Of a stretch of DNA of 64,000 nucleotides, positions 54,242-63,650 are shown piece by piece; the stretch's first letter is position 1, and every line of letters starts with the position of its first letter. This stretch comes from CAYUYV01 sp964474635 (GTDB lineage: Bacteria > Pseudomonadota > Alphaproteobacteria > JAJFIK01), in the NCBI GenBank assembly GCA_964474635.1, contig CAYYTT010000001.1:55947-119946 (forward strand), read 5' to 3'. A program made the position numbers and the translations under genes. Below the pieces are notes generated by a model. That model was not told the DNA's origin and made no database searches. It saw only the letters and a program-made list of their open reading frames with translations.

Positions 54242-55396
54242 ATGATGGGCGCGATTGAAAGCATCAGCTTTGAACCCGAGGACCCTCTGGAACTCGACAA
54301 TGGGGCAAAACTGTCTCCACTGACAGTCGCCTATGCCACTTACGGCACTCTGAACGCGGCCCGCTCAAATGCGGTGCTCATTTGCCACGCTCTCACGGGG
54401 GACCAGCATGTCGCCTCGCGCCATCCCTTGAGCGGTAAACCGGGATGGTGGGACCATGTGGTCGGCCCGGGCAAGGCCATTGATACGGAACGCTTTTTCG
54501 TCATTTGCTGCAACATTCTGGGCGGCTGCATGGGCACCACGGGGCCCGCGTCGATCGAACCGGGGCGCGGTCGCCCTTGGGAGCTGCGCTTTCCCATGTT
54601 CACCATCGCCGACATGGTGCGCGCGCAGGTCAAGCTGATCGACCATTTGGGCATCGATCGGCTCGTCGGGGTCCTCGGCGGCTCCATGGGCGGGATGCAG
54701 GTGCTTGAATGGGCAGCGCAATACGGCCACCGGTTGCGTTCGGCCGTGGCCATCGCGACGGCGGCGAACCACTCGCCTCAAAACATTGCGTTCCACGAGG
54801 TTGGCCGCCAGGCGATCATGGCCGATCCGGACTGGAACGAGGGCGCCTATGCCCGGCTAGGCACCAAGCCTTCACGGGGCCTTGCGGTGGCGCGCATGGC
54901 CGCGCACATCACCTATCTGTCGTCGGCGGCGCTCGAGCATAAGTTCGGCCGCCGGCTCCAGGACCGGGCCAGCCTGTCTTTCAGTTTCGACGCCGATTTC
55001 CAGGTCGAGAGTTACCTGCGCCACCAGGGCCAGCGCTTTGTCGATCGCTTCGACGCCAACTGCTATCTCTACATCACGCGTGCGATGGACTATTTCGACG
55101 TGGCGGGCCGTGTGGGGGGCCGTCTGCGCGACGCCTTCGAGGGCCTCAAAGCGCCCGTCCTGCTTTTGTCCTTCACGAGCGACTGGCTCTATCCCACGGC
55201 CGAAAGCCTGACCATCAAGGTCGCCATGGAGGAGGCCGGCGTGCCCGTGCGCCACCGGGAAATCCAGTCGGACAAGGGGCACGATGCGTTCCTGCTCCAC
55301 GAGCCCGTGATGGAGGCCGAGATCCGTGACTTCCTAGCCGCCGTCGCGCCGGCGAAGGATGCCGGGCCCACGCCCGCGCGCCCGTCCCTGGCGTGA
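54242..55396 (+). CDS. metX: homoserine O-acetyltransferase
   Basis: 384 aa. An alpha/beta hydrolase-fold enzyme that acetylates homoserine for methionine synthesis. The nucleophile is in LGGSMGGMQ, with YATYGTLNAARSNAVLICHA and NILGGCMGTTGPAS typical of MetX. The catalytic Asp is near FTSDWLYP and the His in DKGHDAFL. The ATG at 54242 (then a second ATG) follows AGGAAG and GGCAGG. metW, usually next, is not adjacent; the following gene runs the other way and overlaps by 63 bp. Confidence 0.95.
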   Translation: MMGAIESISFEPEDPLELDNGAKLSPLTVAYATYGTLNAARSNAVLICHALTGDQHVASRHPLSGKPGWWDHVVGPGKAIDTERFFVICCNILGGCMGTTGPASIEPGRGRPWELRFPMFTIADMVRAQVKLIDHLGIDRLVGVLGGSMGGMQVLEWAAQYGHRLRSAVAIATAANHSPQNIAFHEVGRQAIMADPDWNEGAYARLGTKPSRGLAVARMAAHITYLSSAALEHKFGRRLQDRASLSFSFDADFQVESYLRHQGQRFVDRFDANCYLYITRAMDYFDVAGRVGGRLRDAFEGLKAPVLLLSFTSDWLYPTAESLTIKVAMEEAGVPVRHREIQSDKGHDAFLLHEPVMEAEIRDFLAAVAPAKDAGPTPARPSLA

Positions 55397-56215
55397 TTGG
55401 CTCGCGACCGGGCGCCGGTTCGCGCCCTCAAAGTCGGGACCGGATCCGCAGGTGGGATCGGTATAGGCGGCCGTGGGCCGCAAGGGGCGCCAGCGCCGCC
55501 CGCCGGCCGCGAGCTGCTTGACGGGCGCGAGCACCGAGGCCCGCTGCTGCAGGGGCTTGATGGCCGCCACATGCTTGGTGGCCTCCACCACGAGAACGCC
55601 GCCGAAGGCCCGCCAGAACCGGTGGCCGGCATTTTCCCACGTGCCCGAAGAAGTCATCCAGAGGCGATAGGCAAAGGGCGGCGGATACAGCGCGCCCTCA
55701 GCATGTGCGAAACTGAAGAGACAATCGTCCAGAAACCGCTCCACCTGACCCGTCGTGAAGGGGCGGCCGTGGCCGAAGGGCGTGGAATCAAAGCGCGCCC
55801 AGATGCCGTGACGGTTGGGCACCACCAGGATCACCCGGCCCTCCGGCGCGGTGACGCGCCAGATTTCCCGCATCATGGACTGAAGCATGGCGGCGTTCTC
55901 AACGCCGTGAACCACCAGCACCCGGTCCATGGAGGCATCGGGCAGAGGCAAGTGCTGCTCATCCACCAGGGCCGTGTGCGAGGGCTCATGGGCGGGCCAG
56001 CGCACCCCCCCCTGACCGGCCGGCATGAAACCGATCACCCGCCGCGCCGTGTCTTTGTAGGGGCGCAGATAGGGCGTCGCATAGCCGAGGCCGAGGACGT
56101 TGAGCCCCCGCGCATCGGGCCACAGATCACGGATGCGCCGGCGGACAAGCCGCCGGACCACATGGCCGACCGGGCTTGCATAAAAATCGCGCAGCTGCCT
56201 CACATCCATCCACAT
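55334..56215 (-). CDS. class I SAM-dependent methyltransferase
   Basis: 293 aa from the ATG at 56215, which has AAAGGA 6 bases upstream. A degenerate SAM loop GLNVLGLGYATPYL and an LPLPDASMDRVLVVHGVE motif (the VH...E position) mark the methyltransferase fold; the long tail after residue 250 is basic and may be unstructured. The substrate is unknown. Its 3' end overlaps the metX 3' end antiparallel by 63 bp. Genes like this are often next to gloB in alphaproteobacteria, as here. Confidence 0.8.
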   Translation of the reverse strand: MWMDVRQLRDFYASPVGHVVRRLVRRRIRDLWPDARGLNVLGLGYATPYLRPYKDTARRVIGFMPAGQGGVRWPAHEPSHTALVDEQHLPLPDASMDRVLVVHGVENAAMLQSMMREIWRVTAPEGRVILVVPNRHGIWARFDSTPFGHGRPFTTGQVERFLDDCLFSFAHAEGALYPPPFAYRLWMTSSGTWENAGHRFWRAFGGVLVVEATKHVAAIKPLQQRASVLAPVKQLAAGGRRWRPLRPTAAYTDPTCGSGPDFEGANRRPVASQSRQGRARGRGPGILRRRDGG

Positions 56216-56403
56216 GGCGGTCCTTTCCAAGGACCGGCGCCGTTCCTCCACGGTCCGGTCCGGATCTGTTCGGCCCGCGACAGCGCGCGGGGCGGATCCG
56301 ATTGCCCTGCCCCTAATCCACACGCTAGAGCTTGCCGACCGGGGCGGGCGGGTGCAACCTCGCGCGGTCCTGCCCCCACCGCAAGAGTTCCGGGAGTGCC
56401 GTC

Positions 56404-56796
56404 ATGTGTCGTTCTAGCCCCCAGGATGAGCCAGAGGTCAATGTGCTCGGCGAGACCCTGGAGACCTGCTGCACCAGTCCCATGACCGGGTTTTACCGCA
56501 CCGGATCGTGCGAGACAGGCCCCGAAGACATGGGGCGTCATGTGGTCTGCGCCCAAGTCGACGAGGCGTTTCTGAGCTTCACAAAGGCCCGTGGCAATGA
56601 CCTGTCGACGCCCGTCCCGCAGTTTGGTTTTCCGGGGTTGAAGCCGGGGGATCGCTGGTGCCTGTGCGCCGCGCGCTTGCGCGAAGCGATGGAAGCCGGC
56701 GCGGCACCGCGCGTGGTTCTGCGCTCCACGAACAAAGCCGCCCTTGAGATCGTGAACCTGGAAGAGTTGAAGGCGCACGCCCTCGACCTGTCCTGA
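56404..56796 (+). CDS. DUF2237 family protein
   Basis: 130 aa. Small cytosolic family of unknown function: NVLGETLETCCTSPMTGFYR, HVVCAQVDEAFLSFTKARGN then DLSTPVP, and FPGLKPGDRWCLCAARLREA. Conserved cysteines could bind metal or form a disulfide. The ATG at 56404 has GGGAG 8 bases upstream. It lies between the divergent methyltransferase gene and gloB. Confidence 0.85.
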   Translation: MCRSSPQDEPEVNVLGETLETCCTSPMTGFYRTGSCETGPEDMGRHVVCAQVDEAFLSFTKARGNDLSTPVPQFGFPGLKPGDRWCLCAARLREAMEAGAAPRVVLRSTNKAALEIVNLEELKAHALDLS

Positions 56797-56904
56797 GACG
56801 CTGCTCCTCCCCTTCGCGCTTTACCGGCTTATTTTAGAACTCAGGTTTATTCTCGAAACCAGTGCCATCGTCTGTTCTGCCTCCATACCAAGCGGAGCCC
56901 TGCC

Positions 56905-57660
56905 ATGCAGATCGATCTGATCCCCTGTTTTTCGGACAACTACGCCTATTTGATCCAAACCGGCGGCGCCGTGGCGGTGGTCGACCCGGGCGAGGCGCAG
57001 CCGGTGCTTGACGCCCTTGAGGCGCGCGGCCTGGCGCTCACCCATGTGTTGATCACCCATTGGCATGCGGATCATGTGGGCGGCGTCGGTCCGCTTAAGG
57101 ACCGTTTCGACCCGGTGGTGGTGGGCCCGAAAAACGAGGCCGATAAAATCGAAGGGCTCGATGTTCTGCTCGCCGGCGGCGACAGCTACACGGTCGGCGA
57201 CGCCGAGATGCAGGTGCTCGACACGCCGGCGCACACGGCCGGCCATATCTCGCTTTACTTTCCGTCCGGGTCCGCCGTGTTCGTGGGCGACACCCTGTTC
57301 GCGCTCGGCTGCGGCCGTCTGTTCGAGGGCGACGCGCAGCAGATGTGGACCAGCTTGAGCCGCCTTGCCGCGCTGCCGGACACAACGCGCGTTTACTGCG
57401 GACACGAATATACCCAGTCGAACGCGAAATTCTGCACCGCGCTCGAGCCCGAGAACGGCGAACTGGCGGCGCGGGCCCAGGAAATCAATGTCATGCGTGC
57501 CAAGGGTGTGCCGACGATCCCGACCACCATCGGTCTTGAGAAAGCCACAAGCCCCTTCCTGCGAGCCGCAGACAAGGATCTGCGCAGCGTTCTGGGGCTG
57601 GAGAACGCCTCCGATTGGGAAGTCTTCGCCGAAGTGCGCCGGCGCAAGGACGCAGCCTGA
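56905..57660 (+). CDS. gloB: hydroxyacylglutathione hydrolase (glyoxalase II)
   Basis: 251 aa. It hydrolyses S-lactoylglutathione to lactate and glutathione. The metal motif THWHADHVGG is at about 52-61, with further ligands in THATGH-like TPAHTAGHIS, GDTLFALGCGRLFEG and CGHEYTQSNAKF. The substrate-binding C-terminal end is intact. The ATG at 56905 is 108 bp after the DUF2237 stop. Convergent with the S1C protease gene. Confidence 0.96.
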   Translation: MQIDLIPCFSDNYAYLIQTGGAVAVVDPGEAQPVLDALEARGLALTHVLITHWHADHVGGVGPLKDRFDPVVVGPKNEADKIEGLDVLLAGGDSYTVGDAEMQVLDTPAHTAGHISLYFPSGSAVFVGDTLFALGCGRLFEGDAQQMWTSLSRLAALPDTTRVYCGHEYTQSNAKFCTALEPENGELAARAQEINVMRAKGVPTIPTTIGLEKATSPFLRAADKDLRSVLGLENASDWEVFAEVRRRKDAA

Positions 57661-57699
57661 CGGGCCCTGGCCGGGCTGCGCAAAACGCGGATTATCCGC

Positions 57700-58734
57700 T
57701 TACGCCATATCGGGCCGGATGCGGCGGGTGACGATCTCGCCGCTACGCAGCAGGGTGAGATCGAGCATCCGGCCCACCGTGTCGCCCACCAGGATCCGGT
57801 GGATGTCGTCGACCGTGTGAACCTCGCGCCCGTCGACGGTCAGGATGAGGTCGTTTTCACGCAGCCCCGCCGTCGCCGAGGGTCCGCCCGGCGCCACGGC
57901 GACAACCCGCACCGCCGATGGGCAACCCAGACTGAAGCGCTTTGCCAGGGCGGGATTGATCACCAGAGTCTGGCCCACCAGGCCCAGCTTGCCGCGAATG
58001 ACCCGTCCGTGACGCAACAATTCGGGCACCACCCATTTGGCGGTGTTGACGGGCACGGCAAAGCAAATCCCTTGCGCGCCGGCAATGATGGCCGTGTTGA
58101 TGCCGATCAGCCGGCCGAGCGAATCCACCAGGGCGCCGCCACTGTTGCCCGGGTTCAGGGCGGCGTCGGTTTGGATAATGTCTTCAATCATGCGGTTGGT
58201 GGTGGACCGCAAGGTCCGGTGCAGCGCGGAGACCACGCCGGCCGTCACCGTCGCCTCAAGACCGAGCGGATTGCCGATGGCGATGGCCACCTGACCCACG
58301 AACAGGGCATCGGAGTCGCCCAGCTCCACGATCGGGACCGGCGCGTCGATATCCGCTTTCACGATGGCAAGGTCCGTATCGGGATCGCCGCCCACGAGGG
58401 TCCCCGGCATGTCGCGGCCGTCGGCCAGGCCCACGGCGATCTGCCCTTCACCGCCCGCCACATGGAAATTCGTCAGCACATGGCCCGCCTCATCGATGAT
58501 GATGCCAGAGCCGGCGCCCATGGGGCGCTCGCCCCGGCTGCGACGGATGCTGACCACGGCCGGCGCCACCTGGCCAACGACACCGATGACCGTGCGCGAA
58601 TAGGCATCGAGCAACGCAGGATCGCCGGCTCTGGGGCCGGCCAGGACGGCGGCATCTTCAAGACCGTCGCTGTCCACCGTCCCGTTCGCCTCACCGTTTG
58701 ACAAAAAATTCTTGAATGTCGGCCATTTCGCCAT
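57700..58734 (-). CDS. S1C (DegP/HtrA-like) trypsin-like protease with PDZ domain
   Basis: 344 aa from the ATG at 58734, which has GGGGAGGG 6 bases upstream. The triad is visible: His in LTNFHVAGG, Asp in DTDLAIVKADI and Ser in NPGNSGGALVDS. One PDZ domain covers about 255-340 (VVAVAPGGPSATAGLRENDL). There is no signal peptide or membrane segment at the N-terminus (MAKWPTFKNFLSNG), unlike most HtrA proteins, so it may be cytosolic. Divergent from the cupin gene with 157 bp between. Confidence 0.88.
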   Translation of the reverse strand: MAKWPTFKNFLSNGEANGTVDSDGLEDAAVLAGPRAGDPALLDAYSRTVIGVVGQVAPAVVSIRRSRGERPMGAGSGIIIDEAGHVLTNFHVAGGEGQIAVGLADGRDMPGTLVGGDPDTDLAIVKADIDAPVPIVELGDSDALFVGQVAIAIGNPLGLEATVTAGVVSALHRTLRSTTNRMIEDIIQTDAALNPGNSGGALVDSLGRLIGINTAIIAGAQGICFAVPVNTAKWVVPELLRHGRVIRGKLGLVGQTLVINPALAKRFSLGCPSAVRVVAVAPGGPSATAGLRENDLILTVDGREVHTVDDIHRILVGDTVGRMLDLTLLRSGEIVTRRIRPDMA

Positions 58735-58891
58735 GGCGCACCCTCCCCTGACTGTCCCGCGGCACCGGCCCGATGGCCCTGCCCCTTTGGCGGAGTATGG
58801 CCGCTTGCAGGTCCCCTTAGATAGGGGTCTTCGCGCCCTGCGAAAGCTGGCAAGGTTGAAGATGGGGTTGATCAAAAGGAGACGGCAGATC

Positions 58892-59326
58892 ATGGGTGAG
58901 CGTGCCGAGAAGATCATTGAACGCCTGGGGCTTCAGCCCCACCCGGAGGGTGGCCATTTTCGCGAGACCTTCCGCGATCCGGTACAGCGCGATGGGCGGG
59001 CCGCGTCGACGGCCATCTATTTTCTGTTGCGGGCGGGCGAGCGCTCCCACTGGCACCGGGTGGATGCGGCCGAGCTTTGGCACTGGTACGCGGGCGCGCC
59101 TCTGGCCCTTCATGTGGCCGAAACAGGTCAGCCGGCCCAGCGTCTGATCCTCGGCACGGCCCTTGAGGACGGGCAGCGCCCCCAGGGGCTCGTGCCGACG
59201 GGGGCCTGGCAGAGTGCGGAGAGTCTGGGGGCGTACAGCCTTGTGGGCTGTACGGTCGCGCCGGGTTTTGAATTCGCCGGATTTGAATTGGCGCCCGATG
59301 GCTGGTCGCCGCCGGACGCCGAATAG
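58892..59326 (+). CDS. DUF985-type cupin protein
   Basis: 144 aa from the ATG at 58892, with AAGGAGA 10 bases upstream. Cupin signatures: HPEGGHFRETFRDP, LRAGERSHWHRVDAAELWHW and VGCTVAPGFEFAGFEL. Typical of the YML079w-like/DUF985 family of unknown function, likely binding metal or sugar. Single gene; the upstream stretch to the protease start is promoter. Confidence 0.88.
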   Translation: MGERAEKIIERLGLQPHPEGGHFRETFRDPVQRDGRAASTAIYFLLRAGERSHWHRVDAAELWHWYAGAPLALHVAETGQPAQRLILGTALEDGQRPQGLVPTGAWQSAESLGAYSLVGCTVAPGFEFAGFELAPDGWSPPDAE

Positions 59327-59364
59327 GTCGTCAAGATTGAATACGGTGCGCCCGCAACGGCGTC

Positions 59365-60144
59365 TCAGGGTGCCGCGCTGCGGATGAAACCCATGATGTC
59401 GGCGGCTTGCGGGAACCCGCCGCCGGCATTGTCCTGGTAGTAGACGAAGAGGGTTTCGTTCTGCCACCGCAGATCCGCGTTCTCGCCTGCAATGAATTTC
59501 ACCCGGCTCAGGCCCTTGGCCACGCGCTGGCGAATGTCGTCTTCGACGGCGAGTTCCGTCAGCGCCTTCGTGGCGGTCTGGAAGGCCGAGTGCAGAACCG
59601 GATCGGCCGACGGCGCGTGATTGCTCCAGTCCACATCGAAATAGATCAGCTGATTGTAAGTCTGCGTGATCGTGGAGGAGTACCGGCCCATCGTTTCCTT
59701 CACATCGACCGTCTCATCGGTCGTGGCCGTTTCCACGGTCTTGTGTTCCGATGTCTCGATGACCGGAATGCCCAGGTAATTGCCTTCCGGATAGTAGGTC
59801 GCCGGGCCGAAGGACGTCATCCGCAGCACCACGTCGCCGTCCTCGTTGCGCAGCAGCATGTCACCGCGCGCCGCCGGGAGCGACTGCACCGTCATGGTGC
59901 GCACCATACGATCCGTGGGCCGGGCGTTGCGGATCACCTGATCCACCCGCACCACCGTCTGAGATCCCGTCCGGTCGATCTCAAGCCGGATCCGCTGGTC
60001 ATTGCTGTAATAGTAGGTGCGGCTGCGATCCATGCTCTCCTGATTGACGAGTTGCGCGGCGGCGGGGGTCACCGGCGCGGTCCAGAATGCGGCCGTGAGC
60101 ACGACGACCGCGATAGCACTGTGAAAGAAGCCTGGTTTCACCAT
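59365..60144 (-). CDS. exported protein of unknown function
   Basis: 259 aa from the ATG at 60144. A signal peptide ends about ...TPAAA (residue 30). The mature protein is beta-rich (MTVQSLPAARGDMLLRNED and VVLRMTSFGPATYYPEG), with a helical middle and end. It reminds me of DUF4908 proteins of Caulobacterales, from memory only; no function can be assigned. It is followed leftward by the rightward cupin gene, convergent across 38 bp, and lies 473 bp downstream of phaB. Confidence 0.65.
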   Translation of the reverse strand: MVKPGFFHSAIAVVVLTAAFWTAPVTPAAAQLVNQESMDRSRTYYYSNDQRIRLEIDRTGSQTVVRVDQVIRNARPTDRMVRTMTVQSLPAARGDMLLRNEDGDVVLRMTSFGPATYYPEGNYLGIPVIETSEHKTVETATTDETVDVKETMGRYSSTITQTYNQLIYFDVDWSNHAPSADPVLHSAFQTATKALTELAVEDDIRQRVAKGLSRVKFIAGENADLRWQNETLFVYYQDNAGGGFPQAADIMGFIRSAAP

Positions 60145-60617
60145 GGATTGTCCAACACTCCACATTTGAAATCCGCCTCACCAAGCCCCGAACGCCTCCC
60201 GCCGGAAATTGACCGGAAGATCGCCCGCTGACCTTGTCCCACCGAGCCACTGGCTGAGATGTCCAGTGCTCTGGCGCTCAAGCAGACTGCCGAGCGCATG
60301 GGCCAAGTGACTGTGTCCGAAGCCATGAGACGGATAAAGGTTCTGGCTATGGGATGTCCTAATCTCGGATTGGTTTTGAGCGGCAGTGTGTCCCGCGGGC
60401 GACAGATAACGACCGAAATGCGGTCATAGCATGGCCCATCGGTAATGTTTCCAACGCATTAGACAGGTTCACACGCGTATCGGCCGCCCATTTCAGCGCC
60501 CGCCGTCGTGGCACGAATACCCGCTCCATGGCACGAAAAAACCCTCCGACCCGGGACGGTTCGAAGGGTTCCGATGGCATGGACGGGCGATTTGCCCGCG
60601 GGGCGCGTGCCCGCCGA
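60145..60617. other. intergenic region between phaB and the exported-protein gene
   Basis: 473 bp. It contains the phaB terminator (60537-60571) and must hold the promoter of the leftward exported-protein gene near 60150-60350. I see no credible gene; a 95-codon ORF on the minus strand here lacks any protein-like pattern. Confidence 0.6.
60537..60571 (-). terminator. Rho-independent terminator of phaB
   Basis: On the minus strand AACCCTTCGA (60571-60562) pairs with TCGGAGGGTT (60550-60541) with one G-T pair and an 11-nt loop, then a run of Ts (60540-60537) follows. It lies 47 bp after the phaB stop. Confidence 0.85.
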
Positions 60618-61346
60618 TCAACCGTTGGCGATGTACTGGCCGCCATTGGCCGTCACGACCGACCCGGTCACGAAACCGGCCCGCTCATCGGCCAGGAACA
60701 TCACGCAATGGGCGATTTCCTCGGCGCGGCCCAGGCGGCCCACCGGGATTTGCGAAATAATGCCCTCAAGCACTTTTTCCGGCACTGCCGCCACCATATC
60801 GGTGTCGATATAGCCCGGGGCGATGCAGTTCACCGTAATGCCCTTGCGCGCCGTTTCCTGGGCCAGAGCCTTGGTGAAGCCGATGACGCCCGCCTTCGCG
60901 GCCGAATAGTTGGTCTGGCCCATCTGGCCCTTTTGGCCATTGATCGACGAGATATTGACGATCCGGCCGTAGCCGCGGTCGCGCATGCCCGGAACCACGA
61001 TCCGGCACATGTTGAACACCGAATCCAGATTGGTGTGGATCACGGCTTGCCACATGGCTTCATCCATCTTGTGGATAACCGTGTCGCGGGTGATGCCCGC
61101 ATTGTTGACCAGCACATCGACCGGGCCCACTTCGCGCTCAACCTGCGCAAGGCCGGCTTCGCAGGACGCGTAATCGGCCACATCCCATTTGAACACCTTC
61201 ACGCCGAGGCTCTGCGCGCATTCCTGGGCCGCCTGGTCATTGCCGAAATAGGTCGCGGCGACCGTATAGCCGGCCTGGCTGAGTGTGGCGGAAATTGCGC
61301 GGCCGATGCCTCTCGTGCCTCCGGTGACGACAGCTACCCTGCTCAT
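60618..61346 (-). CDS. phaB: acetoacetyl-CoA reductase (PHA synthesis)
   Basis: 242 aa. An NADPH-dependent SDR that makes (R)-3-hydroxybutyryl-CoA. Motifs: VTGGTRGIGRAIS, NNAG, Ser in VNISSINGQKGQMGQTNYSA, YxxxK (YSAAKAG) and NCIAPGYIDTDMV; these match PhaB/FabG2 from alphaproteobacteria. Start at 61346. The thiolase phaA is not adjacent. Divergent from phaR, its expected regulator, across 692 bp. Confidence 0.92.
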   Translation of the reverse strand: MSRVAVVTGGTRGIGRAISATLSQAGYTVAATYFGNDQAAQECAQSLGVKVFKWDVADYASCEAGLAQVEREVGPVDVLVNNAGITRDTVIHKMDEAMWQAVIHTNLDSVFNMCRIVVPGMRDRGYGRIVNISSINGQKGQMGQTNYSAAKAGVIGFTKALAQETARKGITVNCIAPGYIDTDMVAAVPEKVLEGIISQIPVGRLGRAEEIAHCVMFLADERAGFVTGSVVTANGGQYIANG

Positions 61347-62038
61347 GGCGGTCCCTTCCCTCTGGACAAGTTGCAAGACCGGAAGCTGCGGAATGACGTC
61401 CGGCGCCCCGACCCTTGACGAATGAAATCGGCATTCAGAACCCCTACCCTCGCGAAAGGCGGCAGGTTCCGTTGCCGTTTGCACATCCTATTACGCAGCC
61501 GAACGGTCCGAAGATCGAAACGTCCGAACCTGACCCTGTGCCGACATGGTTACAATGGCGACAGCCGGCCCCGTTGCATACTCGCACAACAGTTATCCGA
61601 CTATGAGTTTTGCGCGACTCCGGACGGCACAATCAAGGCCTAGGCCTGCCAAATCGGGACGCGGCGCATGCCGCAATGCCGCGAAAACCGCCGTGCGCAT
61701 GCCCCTGATCCGGAGCCGCCCCGGCCTTTCGCCAACACCTCGTGGGCCCTGCGCCGCGAAAACCCTCAGGCCAAAGCCCTAAACAGCGTACCGGTATTGC
61801 CTTGCGCAGTGCGGCATGAGATTTTTGAAGATCATCGTAACGCTCGCACGCGCACGCTTAGGTGTGCGCGTTCCGGAGGCCCGAATGTGGTGCCGCCGGA
61901 TGGCGCGCCGGTCCGTTCCGTGCGCGCAGGCTCGTGCGATGGCCCGTTGTGGACAACCGGCCCTTGCCTGTGTCAAGGGATGCAGACACTACCAACTGTC
62001 TGTCTGGATTGTCGCGTTTGTCATGGAGGGTTGACGTC
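61347..62038. other. divergent promoter region of phaB and phaR
   Basis: 692 bp with no gene I trust; short ORFs here are antisense or out of frame. It should hold both promoters, and possibly PhaR-binding TGC-rich sites (for example near 61795-61812, TTGCGCAGTGCGGC), which I cannot confirm. Confidence 0.5.
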
Positions 62039-62884
62039 GTGGGCGAGACACCGAAGAGCAGTGCATCCATCACGATCAAGAAATACGCGAACCGGCGCCT
62101 CTACAATACGGCGACGAGCAGTTACGTGACCCTGGACCACCTCTGCGACATGGTCAAAAAGGGTCAGGACTTCAGCGTTTATGACGCCAAGACCAACCAG
62201 GACATCACCCGCTCCGTCCTGACGCAGATCATTTTCGAGGAAGAGAACAAGGGCCAGCATTTGCTGCCCATTCAGTTCCTGCGCCAACTGATCGGTTTTT
62301 ACGGGGACAAAATGGGCGCGGCAGTGCCACGTTATCTTGAGGTGAGCATGGAATCCTTTGCGCGCAATCAGGAAGAAATCCGCCAGCGGATGGCGATGCT
62401 GGGCACGCAGCCCTTCAAGATTTTCGAGGACATGACGCGCCAGAACATCGCGCTGTTCCAGGAAACCTGGATTGAGTCCTACCGGCGCATGATAGGCCTG
62501 CCGAGCACCCGTGAAAACGCCTCCGCGCCGCCCGAGGAGACCAAGGCCGTGCCGTCCACCAACACCGCGCCCGAGGCCGTGGCCTTTGATGAAATGAGCC
62601 GTCTGCGGGAGCAGGTTAACGCCATGCAGAAGGTGCTTGACGGCCTGCAGCCGTCCCCCGCGCCGCAAACGGCTGCGCCCGAAATGCCGGCCCCGCAGAC
62701 CGGCGAGCCCAAGACCAACCTCCGGGAAACGACGTCCCAGGATGTTCCGACTACCGATTTCCTGACCGCAGGCCCGACGGAAGCGAAGGACACGCGCCTG
62801 CCCGACCCCGTCGCACCGTCCTCGGGCACGGCGGCAAAGCCAATGGCCGTGTCCTTGAAGATCACCGGGACGGAACGGTCCTGA
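62039..62884 (+). CDS. phaR: polyhydroxyalkanoate synthesis repressor
   Basis: 281 aa from a GTG at 62039 with GGAGGG 8 bases upstream. An N-terminal DNA/PHA-binding domain (TIKKYANRRLYNTATSSYVT, then LCDMVKKGQDFSVYDAKTNQ) is followed by the accumulation-regulator domain (about 70-150, FARNQEEIRQRM) and a Pro/Ala-rich tail from about residue 175. It represses phasin and PHA genes when polymer is absent. Its position opposite phaB supports this role. Confidence 0.94.
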   Translation: MGETPKSSASITIKKYANRRLYNTATSSYVTLDHLCDMVKKGQDFSVYDAKTNQDITRSVLTQIIFEEENKGQHLLPIQFLRQLIGFYGDKMGAAVPRYLEVSMESFARNQEEIRQRMAMLGTQPFKIFEDMTRQNIALFQETWIESYRRMIGLPSTRENASAPPEETKAVPSTNTAPEAVAFDEMSRLREQVNAMQKVLDGLQPSPAPQTAAPEMPAPQTGEPKTNLRETTSQDVPTTDFLTAGPTEAKDTRLPDPVAPSSGTAAKPMAVSLKITGTERS

Positions 62885-62903
62885 AGATCGAACAGGTGCG
62901 CCC

Positions 62904-63650
62904 GTGAACGGTCACGCAACTGTGGGGGCGCCCCTGGAGCGGCCCCTTGGGCAAAAAACCATCGGGATCCTCGGCGGCGCCAGCAATGTCGCCACCGGGG
63001 CCTATTACGACCAGATCAACGCGTTGACCAATGGCCGCCTGGGCGGATGGGACATTGCCGAAACGCTGATCGCGGGCATGAATTTCGGCAATATCGAAGC
63101 CTTTGTTCGTGCCGGAGACTGGCGCGCGCTTGAGCAATACCTTTCAGCCAAGGTCGCGGGCCTTACCGCCGGCGGGGCCGATGTCCTGCTCTGCGTCTCC
63201 AACACCCTACACATGCCGCTCGCCCCGATCATCGCAGCGCAAGCCTTGCCCTTCATCCATATCGCCGATCCAACCGGCGCGGCCATCCGCGCCGCGGGAC
63301 TCAGCCGTGTCGCGTTGTTCGGGACCCGGCCAACCATGGAACTGGCCCATTTGCTTGAGCGCTATGGCGCGCGTTTCGGCCTTGAGGTCGTCACGCCGTC
63401 GCCCGAGGAGCGCGGCGATATCGACCGCATCATCTTCGACGAACTCGTCCGCTTCGAGATCAAGCCGGCCTCAAAGGCCCGCTATTTGGAAATCGCACGT
63501 CGACTCCAACGCGGGGAGGGCGCGCAAGGTGTCATTCTGGGGTGTACGGAAATCTTTACCCTCCTGAAGCAGGACGACTGCCCCGACCTGCCCCTCTTCG
63601 ACACAACAGGCCTGCACTGCGCCGCAGCCGTTGAGTTTGCGTTGGGGTGA
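62904..63650 (+). CDS. aspartate/glutamate racemase family protein
   Basis: 248 aa. The family motif GILGGASNVATGAYYDQIN at about 20-38, then LLCVSNTLHM near residue 97 and VILGCTEIFTLL near 210. The second catalytic Cys (GCTE) is present. In known racemases the first Cys sits right before Asn-Thr or one residue earlier; here it is Cys-Val-Ser-Asn-Thr, so it is displaced and the activity is uncertain. It follows phaR by 19 bp. Confidence 0.85.
   Translation: MNGHATVGAPLERPLGQKTIGILGGASNVATGAYYDQINALTNGRLGGWDIAETLIAGMNFGNIEAFVRAGDWRALEQYLSAKVAGLTAGGADVLLCVSNTLHMPLAPIIAAQALPFIHIADPTGAAIRAAGLSRVALFGTRPTMELAHLLERYGARFGLEVVTPSPEERGDIDRIIFDELVRFEIKPASKARYLEIARRLQRGEGAQGVILGCTEIFTLLKQDDCPDLPLFDTTGLHCAAAVEFALG

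Noticed and set aside
60359..60646. 95-codon ORF between phaB and the exported-protein gene
   Set aside because: Spans the phaB terminator and part of the phaB 3' end; no protein-like features.
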